Shown here: one piece after another, positions 44,615 to 52,896 of the stretch
How positions within the stretch are numbered: the stretch's first letter is position 1
Layout of the letters: every line of letters starts with the position of its first letter
Source of the DNA: Verrucomicrobiaceae bacterium E54
GTDB lineage: Bacteria > Verrucomicrobiota > Verrucomicrobiia > Verrucomicrobiales > Akkermansiaceae
Reading direction: 5' to 3'
Assembly: GCA_022548915.1 (NCBI GenBank)
Contig: JAKZES010000013.1
Location: 52,538-116,537, forward strand
DNA: 64,000 nucleotides
Made by a program: the position numbers and the translations under genes
Notes under the pieces: model-generated
What the model was told of the DNA's origin: nothing
Databases searched by the model: none
Seen by the model: the letters and a program-made list of their open reading frames with translations, nothing else

Positions 44615-44899
44615 CGAAAAATCGGATACGGCGGCCCCGTCACCCTGCAGTGCCATAATGTCAAGGGTGACAAGCGCGCCAACCTGAAGCGATCCATAAC
44701 AGCATGGAAAGCATTGCTGGAAAACCACCAGTCCCCGTAAAGTTGGATCTGGCAGGGAACGGCCGCTGAATCCATAGTAGAAGCGTGCCTCCAGCCGCCG
44801 GTTCCAGGTCCTCAGCGGCAGGATGCCTCTGCTGCCTTCGCTCAAGTCAGTGCCTTTAACGATCGCCGCTTCTTCTGTCGTGTCCTTTTTCTGTCCGGG

Positions 44900-44922
44900 G
44901 TAAGCGTCCTAAATCCCACCCC
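44900..44922. repeat. Repeated 23-mer GTAAGCGTCCTAAATCC..., copy 1
   Basis: GTAAGCGTCCTAAATCC followed by CACCCC differs by one base from 63907-63929, in the same orientation. Such pairs are often terminal or flanking sequences of a mobile element. Here it abuts the fecR remnant, marking a likely rearrangement point. Confidence 0.5.
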
Positions 44923-44954
44923 GTACTGAGCGCGATGAGATCCGGTTTCAATCC

Positions 44955-45017
44955 GGCTTCGACCGCGTCCGCCTCCACCGGGAAGCAAGTCCCGGTGCGT
45001 TGCCGCAGCGGCGCTGA
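44955..45017 (+). pseudogene. Remnant of a FecR C-terminus
   Basis: The last 20 codons read GFDRVRLHREASPGALPQRR then stop, matching the end of the FecR at 32837 (FFDNVRLHREASPGASQERR). DNA similarity continues past the stop into the following spacer and motif. Everything upstream of the remnant is unrelated, so the gene body and its presumed sigma partner are gone. Confidence 0.8.
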
Positions 45018-45091
45018 ACCCTCGGAATCTCCGGGTTTTCCCGCCGAGCATCCCATGCTCCCGCACCCCGCCGGGTTCCCGGGAGAAATCG

Positions 45092-45123
45092 TGTAACGTT
45101 TCCGCTGATCGGAACCTATTCCC
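45092..45123 (+). promoter_or_regulatory. GTAACGTT motif upstream of exported-protein gene 45221
   Basis: TGTAACGTTTCCGCTGATCG then GAACCTATTCCC. The similarity to 46551 extends far downstream, including a shared ATTTTGGTT ... CGAACAGTCAGAT block in the 5' leader. The start codon is about 100 bases downstream, so a conserved leader RNA is likely. Confidence 0.55.
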
Positions 45124-45220
45124 AATACTATACGACCCTTATCCCTCCGCGATCGGTTGGAGTCGGAGCCATTTTGGTTTCTCGAACAGTCAGATCCCCT
45201 AAACCATCATATCCCAACCC

Positions 45221-46252
45221 ATGAAATTATCGGAAATTCCACTCGTTTTACTCTCCATCCTCGCGCTCCCTGCCGGCCCTGCCAGTGCCCAGATCGTGCT
45301 CTACTCGTACGATTTCACCACCGGTAGCGGTCCATTGAATGGCGTCGCCGTGGATACCTCCGGTGCCACAGGTGCGCAGCACACCCAGTACGGAACAGTT
45401 TCTGGTGAGACTTGGACCGCGGACGCCCTGTTCCGGGCGGATGGCACCTATGACGCGAACCCTGCCTCGGGTAACATCCGCGACAGTGCTACGCTCTCTT
45501 TCACGCCTAAAGATGGCTACATCTACACCCTTTCCGTAACGACCAACTTTGATAATGATGCAGTCACCGGGAACGGTCTCGGCTGGCACGCGGCGGGGTT
45601 CTTCGCAACCAACAATTGGACCGGCGATCCCCTTGGTAATGGCGATGGCCTGAGTGTTTGGGGACTCACACAAGGCAGTGGTGGCCAACAGCTTTTCTTC
45701 GATCCCAATGGAGGTACTACAGATGCCGGTAAGGTGACCGGTACTTTCGACACCACCGCTCCCACGACCCTGACATTCGTTCTGGATACCACCGGCGGCG
45801 CAGGCAACTGGTCGGCGCAATATTATGTGAGTGGCTCCCTTGAGAGGACGGTGAGCGATCTCGATGCCGTTGAGATTGAGAGTGTCGGCATTGGCGCGCT
45901 TTACGCTGCCGCGGGGACCGCCGCGTTCCAGTCGTTCTCGCTCAGCGTCGATGCCGTCGAGACCCCGTCGCCGAGAATCACATCATTTTCGAGCCTGGGC
46001 GGAGGAATCTGGGAGGTGACGCTTGCCGACGGAGGTGCCGCAGCCAGTTTCGAGTTCCGATCGTCCACCACTCTGGACTTCTCTCCCGGCACCCTGGTCA
46101 CCCCGCTCAGTCAGGCGAACCCGGGCACCGATCCCGGAGATGTCGATGCCAGCGGTGATTTCGTCACCACCGACACGAATGGCGACGCCACGGTGAGGAT
46201 GACGCTGACCGGCAGCCCGAAGGACTTCGTCCGTGCCGTGAGTCTGCCCTGA
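45221..46252 (+). CDS. Exported beta-domain protein lacking PEP-CTERM
   Basis: A 343-aa protein with a signal peptide (MKLSEIPLVLLSILALPAGP, cleavage near ASAQ) and a LamG-like domain (about 25-245; VLYSYDFTTGSGPLNGVAVD, LSFTPKDGYIYTLSV, LGWHAAGFFA). It is related to the PEP-CTERM protein at 46694 (VLYQHTFDGGTGSLGLVAPD, DGYVYTLTFNA). Instead of a PEP-CTERM tail it ends in a short beta module (about 255-343) finishing SPKDFVRAVSLP. The GTAACGTT motif and a fecR remnant lie upstream. Function is unknown. Confidence 0.82.
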   Translation: MKLSEIPLVLLSILALPAGPASAQIVLYSYDFTTGSGPLNGVAVDTSGATGAQHTQYGTVSGETWTADALFRADGTYDANPASGNIRDSATLSFTPKDGYIYTLSVTTNFDNDAVTGNGLGWHAAGFFATNNWTGDPLGNGDGLSVWGLTQGSGGQQLFFDPNGGTTDAGKVTGTFDTTAPTTLTFVLDTTGGAGNWSAQYYVSGSLERTVSDLDAVEIESVGIGALYAAAGTAAFQSFSLSVDAVETPSPRITSFSSLGGGIWEVTLADGGAAASFEFRSSTTLDFSPGTLVTPLSQANPGTDPGDVDASGDFVTTDTNGDATVRMTLTGSPKDFVRAVSLP

Positions 46253-46693
46253 CCGGAACATTCATCCGCGTCCTCCACGGGATCCACTCGGCGCAGAATT
46301 CTCCACCCACCCATGAGCCGCCGCCGCCCGCAACGCCATCGAATGGGAGAAATTCACTCATCGACCAACTCTCTGACGACGAGGTTGGCTCCCCTTGGGC
46401 CCACCTCGACCAATTTTGCTCGAGTCTCGCGTTGCGATTCTCACCGACCGCCAGGGGCGACGCGGTTGCGCCCCCCCCCGATCAAGAATCTCCGTCCGCA
46501 CCCCAGCACCCTCGTTTTTCCCGCCCCGCCGGATTTCCGCGAAAAAATCGTGTAACGTTTCCGCTGATCGAGACCTTCCCCTGCGAATCCCTTATTCCTC
46601 CGGGATCGGCTGAACCGAAAACCATTTTGGTTCTCCGAACAGTCAGATTCTGAGGAAAAACCGAAAGCTTCAACGTCCTCAACAAATCCTCTC
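46253..46693. other. Intergenic region with the GTAACGTT motif
   Basis: This 441-bp gap has no convincing gene. About 46530-46655 is homologous to the leader of the previous gene. A hairpin, GAACC(G)AAAA-CCA-TTTTGGTTC, lies around 46613-46634 in the leader of the PEP-CTERM gene. Confidence 0.5.
46551..46580 (+). promoter_or_regulatory. GTAACGTT motif upstream of PEP-CTERM gene 46694
   Basis: TGTAACGTTTCCGCTGATCG then AGACCTTCCC, preceded by GCGAAAAAATCG. It is the closest match to the motif at 45092 and lies 114 bases before the start codon. Confidence 0.55.
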
Positions 46694-47461
46694 ATGAGAA
46701 AGCATTGTTTGTCCCCCATCCTTGCCGCTTCAGGCCTGGCCCTGCTGGTCGGTTCAGCGCAAGCTGCAACTGTTTTGTACCAGCACACCTTTGATGGTGG
46801 AACCGGTTCGTTGGGCCTGGTTGCGCCCGACACCGCCAACACCGGCATTATCCTCGGTGCGGACCACGGCACGTCCACGGCCAACTGGGTCATCACGGGC
46901 ATTAACACTCCATCCTTTACCCAAGCTGGCCTAATTGAGGACGATACTCAGGGTCAACTGGCATTCAACCCGGTTGATGGATACGTCTACACGCTTACCT
47001 TCAATGCAACCGTGTCTGTATCCGGGGGCGGCGATTGGAGCGGCCTCGGCTTTGCTGATGACTCTGAAGGAGATCGTTTGTTTCAGACTGGTGTGGCCTG
47101 GCTTATTAAGCGCGGCAATGCGTCCACCAGTTCGGCGTTCACTGACGGCACTGCTTCGAATGAGGGTAGCACGACTTCCGCTGCAAGCACCGAGACCTAT
47201 AGGATTGAACTTGATACCCGTGACGGCAGCGGACTGTGGGATGCTTACTTCTATCAAGGGGCTAGCTCAACAGCCTTTGCCACTGCGACTAACCTCGGAG
47301 CTACACTTGAGAATTCGATCGATACGATTGCTATTGGATCTGAGGGTTCCACAGATACAATCAACTCGTTCTCACTTGTGGTCGCAATTCCTGAGCCCTC
47401 CAGCGCGATGCTGGTCGGCCTGGCTGGACTCTCGGTTTTGACCCTGCGCCGCCGCAGGTAA
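46694..47461 (+). CDS. PEP-CTERM exported beta-domain protein
   Basis: A 255-aa protein with a signal peptide (MRKHCLSPILAASGLALLVG, cleavage near AQA), a LamG-like domain of the same family as 45221, and a PEP-CTERM tail (IPEPSSAMLVGLAGLSVL then RRRR). It follows a conserved leader and the GTAACGTT motif, and a terminator-like hairpin lies 28 bases after the stop, so it is probably transcribed alone. Role unknown; exosortase-dependent surface display is expected from the tail. Confidence 0.87.
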   Translation: MRKHCLSPILAASGLALLVGSAQAATVLYQHTFDGGTGSLGLVAPDTANTGIILGADHGTSTANWVITGINTPSFTQAGLIEDDTQGQLAFNPVDGYVYTLTFNATVSVSGGGDWSGLGFADDSEGDRLFQTGVAWLIKRGNASTSSAFTDGTASNEGSTTSAASTETYRIELDTRDGSGLWDAYFYQGASSTAFATATNLGATLENSIDTIAIGSEGSTDTINSFSLVVAIPEPSSAMLVGLAGLSVLTLRRRR

Positions 47462-47488
47462 GCCGTTCCCTTGAGGAACATCTTCCAG

Positions 47489-47523
47489 CCCTGCTCTTTG
47501 TTTCGTCAGGGAGCGGGGTTTTT
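47489..47523 (+). terminator. Rho-independent terminator after PEP-CTERM gene
   Basis: CCCTGCTC (47489-47496) pairs with GAGCGGGG (47511-47518) with one T-G wobble across a 14-nt loop, followed directly by TTTTTG. Confidence 0.75.
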
Positions 47524-47692
47524 GTGGTGCTCCCCGTGGAAATGCGGTCGGCGGGGACGGTGGCCAAACCCATTGTGCGACTGCCCATCCATCCGAATCC
47601 TCTATCGCCCAAATCCAGAAAAACCTACTCGAAAACCCATCAGGCAAGACCGAGCCATTGATGGCCCCATGCCGCCTGATTGCAGCCTTATC

Positions 47693-50600
47693 ATGAAAAA
47701 TCCACCCGGCTCCACGATCCTGTGCAGGGGCACCCTGACTTCAGCGGCATTGTGGGTCCTTTCGCTCCCGCTCAACGCGGGAGTCGTGCATCACTACCGA
47801 CTCGACGAAACATTCCAGCACCTGCCGATTGCCGACAGCGTTGGCGGGATCGACGGCAGCACTCCCAGTGCGCTGTTGCGCGGGCGGGCGGGTGTGATCG
47901 CCGGGGCACACGACTTCGAGGAAACCGAAGGCGATCATATCGATCTTGGCCCGAACTCGGCACTGCTGCCAGCGGACACCTTCACCATCACCGCCTGGAT
48001 CCGGTTTTCCCCGGATGGTTTCGACACCGACGAGCGGATTCTCGACTGCAGCAACGGTGATGCGTTTACGGCGATGTCCACCGGGTTCAACTTCAAGGCG
48101 CAGAACGGCGGGCTTCGTTCCTTTGTCGGCGACGGCACCCACAAGAAATCGACCGCCAATCCGCTGAACGCCCTGCTCAGCAAGGAGCAATGGTATCTCG
48201 TGGCCTTGCGCTACCGTGCCTCCACCGCACCCGGCACAGCGGAGGACGGGCTTCTGCAGGTGACGGCCATCCCATGGGGTGCGGATGCGCTCGCGGCCAG
48301 CGCGGTGGCCGGTCGGACCGACGCCTTCACCCACAATGTCGGCGACATCCGTTCGTCCACCCCTCTCCTTGCAGGGATTCCCTCGGCTGCTTCCGCCTCC
48401 GCCGCGCTTTCATTCGACGGCCTGATGGATGACATCCGCATCCACGACACCGTGCTGAGCGACCAGGAGCTGGCAGACCTCCACAACCAGAACCTTTCCG
48501 TGGACTCCTGCCTGCGCTGGACCTTCAGCATCGACGGTGACGCGGAAGGCTGGACTGCCAACGGTGTCTCCGGCAGCGGCGTCACCGGTGGCGACTTCGT
48601 CATCACCTCCGCGGGCAGCGACCCGCAGATCGAGTCGCCGGACAATCTGGCCCTCGACCTGACCGGGATCTCGAAGGTGTTTGTGCACGCCCGGAACGGC
48701 TCCGCCAATGCCACGGGCGCCGTGTTCTTCCAGACCGACGACAGCCCGGACTATGTCGGCAACCGGGTGGAATTCCCGATCGTCCCGAACGATGCCGGTT
48801 ACACGACCTACGAGGTGGACATGAGTGCGGATCCCGACTGGAACGGCACGCTCAAACGCCTGCGCATCGATTTGCCCCAGGGAGAGTCCACCGGGGCCGA
48901 GATCCGCTTCGGCCGCATCGCGGTGGGCGCAAGCGGCAACCGCCCCAACGTGATCGTGATGATGGCCGACGACCTCGGCTGGCGCGACGTCTCCGTCAAT
49001 GGCAGCACCTTCTACCAGACCCCGAACGTCGAGCGCCTCGCGGATGCTGGAGTCAATTATTCGAACGCGCACTCAGCGCATCCGCTCTGCTCGCCCACGC
49101 GCGGCGCCCTCCTGACCGGGCTCTATCCGGGGCGCTTGCGCTACAATGGCGCGGCGGGACATGTCGCGAATGAGATTCTGGACCCCGCCGTCCAAACCGG
49201 TGCCGCTTCGGACCTGCCCTCGGCTGGCGCAGGCACCCGCAGCCGGCTGCCAAACGCCTATGTCACTTATGCCGAGCTCCTGAGAAAGGAAGGCTACTCG
49301 ACCGCCTTCATCGGCAAGTGGCACCTGGGTCGGGATGAATACATCCCGGACAACCAGGGCTTTGACTTTGTGATCGGCGGACGCCAGCACCCTGGTCCCC
49401 CGGGAGGCTATTTTTCGCCCTTCGACAATGATTCGAACATTCCCGCCACATTGCCGGACGGCTCACCCGTCGGCAGCGGGAAGCACGTCAATGATGTCCT
49501 CGCCGCCTGGGCCGCCGACTACATCGAGGACCACCGCAACCGGCCCTTCCTCATGAACATGTGGTGGTATGACGTCCACACCCCCTTTCAGGCCAAGGCC
49601 GACGTCCGGGCCAAGTACGTCGGCCAGTCCAGCGACGACGGGCGCCAGAGAAGTGCGACCATGGCTGCCATGGTCGAGGTGATGGACGATGGCATCGGCG
49701 TCATCCTCGACAAGCTGGAAGCCCTGGGACTGACCGACGACACCATCATCTTCTTCACCAGCGACAACGGCGGCATGATGTATCAATGGATATCGCCCGA
49801 CGGCACCCTGGCCACTGACAACTTCCCCGCCCGCGGGGCCAAGGCCACCGTTTGGGACGGCGGCACACGCGTGCCGCTCATCGTCAACTGGCCGGGAGTC
49901 GTCAGCGGCGGCACCGAGAGCACGGACAATGTCAACAACATGTCCATCTACTCCACCATTCTCGATATGCTCGATATCGAGCCCTACGACGGTTATCCGG
50001 TGGACTCCATCACACTGGTCCCCTCGCTTCTCGGGCAGCCGCCGGCCAACAACAACACGGTCTACAACATGTTCAGCCAGATCGCCGATCCCACGGGCAC
50101 CTTCCCGGCGGTTTGGGTGCGGCAGGGCGACATGAAGCTGCTCCGTTTCTTCAACGGCAATGGCGGCCAGGGCAACCACCGTTACGAACTCTACAACATC
50201 GCGCTGGACCCCGGAGAGGAAGACAACCTGGCGGCGGACAATCCGGCACTGGTGGCCCAGCTCGACGCCCTCATCGAACAACACCTCATCGATATGGACG
50301 CCCTCATCCCCAATGCCAATCCCAACTACATCCCGCCGGCCTTCGATGGGTGGACGCCCAACTACGGCGTCCGGGTGTTTGACGAAGGCGGGCCGATCCG
50401 CATGCTCTCCAACAGCTACCTGCCCGCACTCGACAGCCCGGCCAACCTTTCGAGCAAGGCGATTCCGGCCAAGGTGGAGGTGAGAATGACTTCCCGCAGT
50501 TGGGGCGACGGAAGGATCTGGTGGAAGTTCCCCGGGGACAGCGACTGGCTTCTCGGGCAATCGACTCCTTTCGCAGTCACCCATGACAACACAGAGCGAA

Positions 50601-51682
50601 CGATCACCATCCCGATCGCGCCGGGCGCTCAGGTGCAGCAGATCCGCTTCCAGCCCAGTTCCGGGTATTTCGAAACCGACGTCGACTTCATCCGCATCCT
50701 CGACAGCCCCGACAATGTGATCGAAGCGATGCCCGCCGACCAGGGTGGCGGCGACGGCAACGTGCAGGGGGATTTCATCACCAGCCCGCCCACCGCCTCG
50801 ACGACCACGCATACCTTCATTGATCTGACAACGCCGATCTCGGGTGAGGAATCGGCGTATGTGACTGCCACCATCGACACGAATTACGACACGATCATCG
50901 ATCAGAACGGGTTCGATCTTTTCCAGATCCTCAGCAGCAGTGGCAATCAAATCGCCGGTTTGGGCGAATCCGGCGGCGGCAACACGACCTGGAACGCATC
51001 AGGTTTCCTGACCGGTCCCACACTCGACACCTCGCAAAACCCGGATCTTACTGTTGTTTTCCGCATCGATCAGCTGGCCGAACAGGTCTTCTTGTACATC
51101 AATCCCGATCTCGCTGCCCTGGAATCAGCAAACACACCCATCAAGTCCTACACCGATGCCGCGGGCTTCGGTGGCATCGCCAACAATATTGACGTCGTAC
51201 GTTACGCCGGCGGTGGCAACTCGCCCAACGCGCTGGGCTACTCCAACGTCAGGCTTTACACCGGCAACGAGACACCGTTCGCCGTTTCTTTCCCCACCTG
51301 GATCAGTGGCTTCCCAGGCGTCGGTACACAGACAGGACTCGGCGACGATCCGGACGACGATGGCGTCGACAGCGGCGTCGAGAACTACTTCGGAACGGAT
51401 CCGAGCGTCTTTTCCTCCGGGCTGGTCACCGGCGCTGTCAGCGGGGGAACCTTCACCTTCACCCATCCGCAGAATCCCAATCCGGCTCCGGAACTGACCG
51501 CGGCGTATCGCTGGTCGGCGGATCTCACCAGCTTCCACAACGACGGTGACAGCGCGGGCGGAACCACCGTGAGTTTCACCGTCCAGACGGACACCCCGGA
51601 ACCCGGAATCTCGACCGTGACCGCCACGGTCACGGGTGCCCCGGTCGACCGTCTTTTCGTGAGGGTGGAAGTCTCCGAGTAA
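47693..51682 (+). CDS. Giant multidomain type I sulfatase with LamG domain
   Basis: A 1329-aa secreted protein. ATG 47693 gives a signal peptide (SAALWVLSLPLNAG). An N-terminal LamG domain (about 28-235; VVHHYRLDETFQHL, FDGLMDDIRIHD), a jelly-roll-like domain (about 240-415; RWTFSIDGDAEGW) and an S1 sulfatase from about 420 follow. VIVMMADDLGWRDV binds metal; the formylglycine motif is C466-S-P-T-R. After about residue 890 come further beta domains and a C-terminal hinge (DDPDDDGVDSGVENYFGTDP) with a module ending RLFVRVEVSE. The LamG domain may hold the enzyme on its glycan. The terminator at 47489 suggests its own promoter. Confidence 0.9.
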   Translation: MKNPPGSTILCRGTLTSAALWVLSLPLNAGVVHHYRLDETFQHLPIADSVGGIDGSTPSALLRGRAGVIAGAHDFEETEGDHIDLGPNSALLPADTFTITAWIRFSPDGFDTDERILDCSNGDAFTAMSTGFNFKAQNGGLRSFVGDGTHKKSTANPLNALLSKEQWYLVALRYRASTAPGTAEDGLLQVTAIPWGADALAASAVAGRTDAFTHNVGDIRSSTPLLAGIPSAASASAALSFDGLMDDIRIHDTVLSDQELADLHNQNLSVDSCLRWTFSIDGDAEGWTANGVSGSGVTGGDFVITSAGSDPQIESPDNLALDLTGISKVFVHARNGSANATGAVFFQTDDSPDYVGNRVEFPIVPNDAGYTTYEVDMSADPDWNGTLKRLRIDLPQGESTGAEIRFGRIAVGASGNRPNVIVMMADDLGWRDVSVNGSTFYQTPNVERLADAGVNYSNAHSAHPLCSPTRGALLTGLYPGRLRYNGAAGHVANEILDPAVQTGAASDLPSAGAGTRSRLPNAYVTYAELLRKEGYSTAFIGKWHLGRDEYIPDNQGFDFVIGGRQHPGPPGGYFSPFDNDSNIPATLPDGSPVGSGKHVNDVLAAWAADYIEDHRNRPFLMNMWWYDVHTPFQAKADVRAKYVGQSSDDGRQRSATMAAMVEVMDDGIGVILDKLEALGLTDDTIIFFTSDNGGMMYQWISPDGTLATDNFPARGAKATVWDGGTRVPLIVNWPGVVSGGTESTDNVNNMSIYSTILDMLDIEPYDGYPVDSITLVPSLLGQPPANNNTVYNMFSQIADPTGTFPAVWVRQGDMKLLRFFNGNGGQGNHRYELYNIALDPGEEDNLAADNPALVAQLDALIEQHLIDMDALIPNANPNYIPPAFDGWTPNYGVRVFDEGGPIRMLSNSYLPALDSPANLSSKAIPAKVEVRMTSRSWGDGRIWWKFPGDSDWLLGQSTPFAVTHDNTERTITIPIAPGAQVQQIRFQPSSGYFETDVDFIRILDSPDNVIEAMPADQGGGDGNVQGDFITSPPTASTTTHTFIDLTTPISGEESAYVTATIDTNYDTIIDQNGFDLFQILSSSGNQIAGLGESGGGNTTWNASGFLTGPTLDTSQNPDLTVVFRIDQLAEQVFLYINPDLAALESANTPIKSYTDAAGFGGIANNIDVVRYAGGGNSPNALGYSNVRLYTGNETPFAVSFPTWISGFPGVGTQTGLGDDPDDDGVDSGVENYFGTDPSVFSSGLVTGAVSGGTFTFTHPQNPNPAPELTAAYRWSADLTSFHNDGDSAGGTTVSFTVQTDTPEPGISTVTATVTGAPVDRLFVRVEVSE

Positions 51683-52107
51683 AACGTCATCCGCGCCATC
51701 GATGCCCGCCTTTCTGCAGAACCAGTCGTCCACCTCCGGGTTTTGGGTTTTCCGGGGGTGGGCGGCGACCCTGCACCTGGCCATGCGCCACCTTCCCCTC
51801 ACCATGCCTCGCGTGATCACTACCCCTTCCCTGCTCATCGGCGTCGCCGAGGCCGACTGGGCTGCCGCCGTCAGGTATGCCCTGAAGAGAACTTGCCAAC
51901 ACCACGGGCCCAACCCCTACGGCTACCTCGAAGGCATGCACGCCCTTGTTGTGAACTCATGACCTCCCCTTCACGTGAACAAATCCCGCGATTAGAATCA
52001 CGGACCCGCACTTGGACTGCTCCTTTCAGCCTCATTCTCCTGAATGAGCCATGCCATCGACATTGCGATCGCAGACCGTGGATCACCATCAATTGAAAGC
52101 CCTACCC
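51683..52107. other. Intergenic region with a transposase remnant
   Basis: This 425-bp gap before the DUF1080 gene has no intact gene. It holds the IS66-like remnant at 51831-51962. No promoter was recognised for the seven-gene set that follows. Confidence 0.5.
51831..51962 (+). pseudogene. Remnant of an IS66-family transposase C-terminus
   Basis: The frame reads LLIGVAEADWAAAVRYALKR and then CQHHGPNPYGYLEGM. This fits the end of IS66 transposases, where an IG...A.W..AV.Y.L...C...G.NP..YL pattern is typical. Only the last roughly 40 residues remain and the upstream sequence does not continue the protein. The match rests on pattern memory, not a search. Confidence 0.55.
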
Positions 52108-52872
52108 ATGAAGAACCTGGTCCTCCTCCTCAGTCTTGTGTTTGCCGTTCCCCTGGCCTCGCCGGCCGCCTCCATTACCGATCCAGACCAGCTCGACTGG
52201 ATTAAAGGCAAATTCAAGAGGGATACGACCGCGAGCATTGAAAAGCTCAAGCAGCTTCCGATCAATTCGGACCCCGAACCCGACCTCAGCGCCGGATTCA
52301 CGAGCTTGTACAAGGGTGATGGAGACCTGTCGGGCTGGACAGTGCTCGGCGGGCACCACACCTTCAAGGCATCCGGGGAAGTCATCACCGGCACCTGCGT
52401 CAAGGGATCACGCAACGCCTTCCTCTCCACAACCCGGCAGGATTATCAGGACTTCATCTTCACGGTCGAGATGAAGTGGCAAGTCGAAGGAAATACCGGC
52501 CTGATGATCCGGGCGCAGACGAAACCAGGGAAGAAGGAAGGGGAAACGGTTGTCTTCGGCCCCCAGGTGGAAATGGAAAGCCCTTCCCAGGGACGAGGGT
52601 GGTCCGGAGGAATCTACGGGGAGAAAGCCGGAGGTTGGCATTATCCACTCGTCCTCGACGCACACAAACCGGCCCGGAAGGCCATCGTTCCCGACGGATG
52701 GAACCGCGTCACGGTGATGGCACAGGGGGATACCGTCAAAACCTGGATCAACGGGGTGCCCGCGGCCCACTGGAAGACTGATGATTACATAAAGGGCTTC
52801 TTCGGACTCCAGATTCATTCCGGTAAAGCAGGCACCGTCCTTTTCCGAAATATCCGGGTCAAGGAACTCTGA
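52108..52872 (+). CDS. DUF1080 family secreted protein
   Basis: A 254-aa protein with a signal peptide (MKNLVLLLSLVFAVPLASPA) and a DUF1080 domain from about residue 65 (FTSLYKGDGDLSGWTVLGG, VEMKWQVEGNTGLMIRAQTK, then VVFGPQVEMES, WNRVTVMAQGDTVKTWINGV, and the terminal LFRNIRVKEL). An extra N-terminal stretch of about 40 residues is absent from the protein at 2294. It precedes a QKP-type Gfo/Idh oxidoreductase by 24 bp, the same pairing as at 890-2941 in reverse order. It probably acts on a 3-keto sugar produced by its neighbour. Confidence 0.85.
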   Translation: MKNLVLLLSLVFAVPLASPAASITDPDQLDWIKGKFKRDTTASIEKLKQLPINSDPEPDLSAGFTSLYKGDGDLSGWTVLGGHHTFKASGEVITGTCVKGSRNAFLSTTRQDYQDFIFTVEMKWQVEGNTGLMIRAQTKPGKKEGETVVFGPQVEMESPSQGRGWSGGIYGEKAGGWHYPLVLDAHKPARKAIVPDGWNRVTVMAQGDTVKTWINGVPAAHWKTDDYIKGFFGLQIHSGKAGTVLFRNIRVKEL

Positions 52873-52896
52873 ACTTCAATCACATCGCCATCCACT

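Larger units (their letters stand above)
42643..44740 (+). pseudogene. TIM-barrel isomerase/epimerase-family gene split by an insertion sequence
   Basis: The first part (42643-43334) encodes a signal peptide (MKSHCLKICLSLLACLVAHA) and most of a TIM barrel (NLGVMFNLCHFLI, TLIRPLDEGTFPQ). An insertion sequence interrupts codon 231. After the element, from 44623, the same frame resumes as IGYGGPVTLQCHNVKG and ends at TAA 44738-44740 (AWKALLENHQSP), matching the intact homolog at 28303 (MDYRGAVGLQCFNIKI, AWEKLISR). Removing the element and one target copy restores a 269-aa protein. The interrupted frame yields a 237-aa product with a few element-encoded residues, lacking the last barrel strand. 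It was coupled to the oxidoreductase at 41357. Confidence 0.92.
44741..45220. other. Scarred intergenic region between the TIM-barrel gene end and exported-protein gene
   Basis: No intact gene is seen. In order it holds about 160 bp of unassigned sequence, a repeated 23-mer (44900-44922), a fecR 3' remnant (44955-45017) and the GTAACGTT motif (45092-45123). The order suggests that an earlier sigma/FecR module was lost here, leaving only its end and the promoter of the following gene. Confidence 0.6.

Noticed and set aside
44725..44742. Possible extra REP unit (ccaccagtccccgtaaag)
   Set aside because: It lacks the GGGGAC half of the palindrome and is explained as the 3' end of the split TIM-barrel gene.
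49463..50950. Long open frame antisense to the sulfatase at 47693
   Set aside because: Shadow frame with no recognisable protein features.
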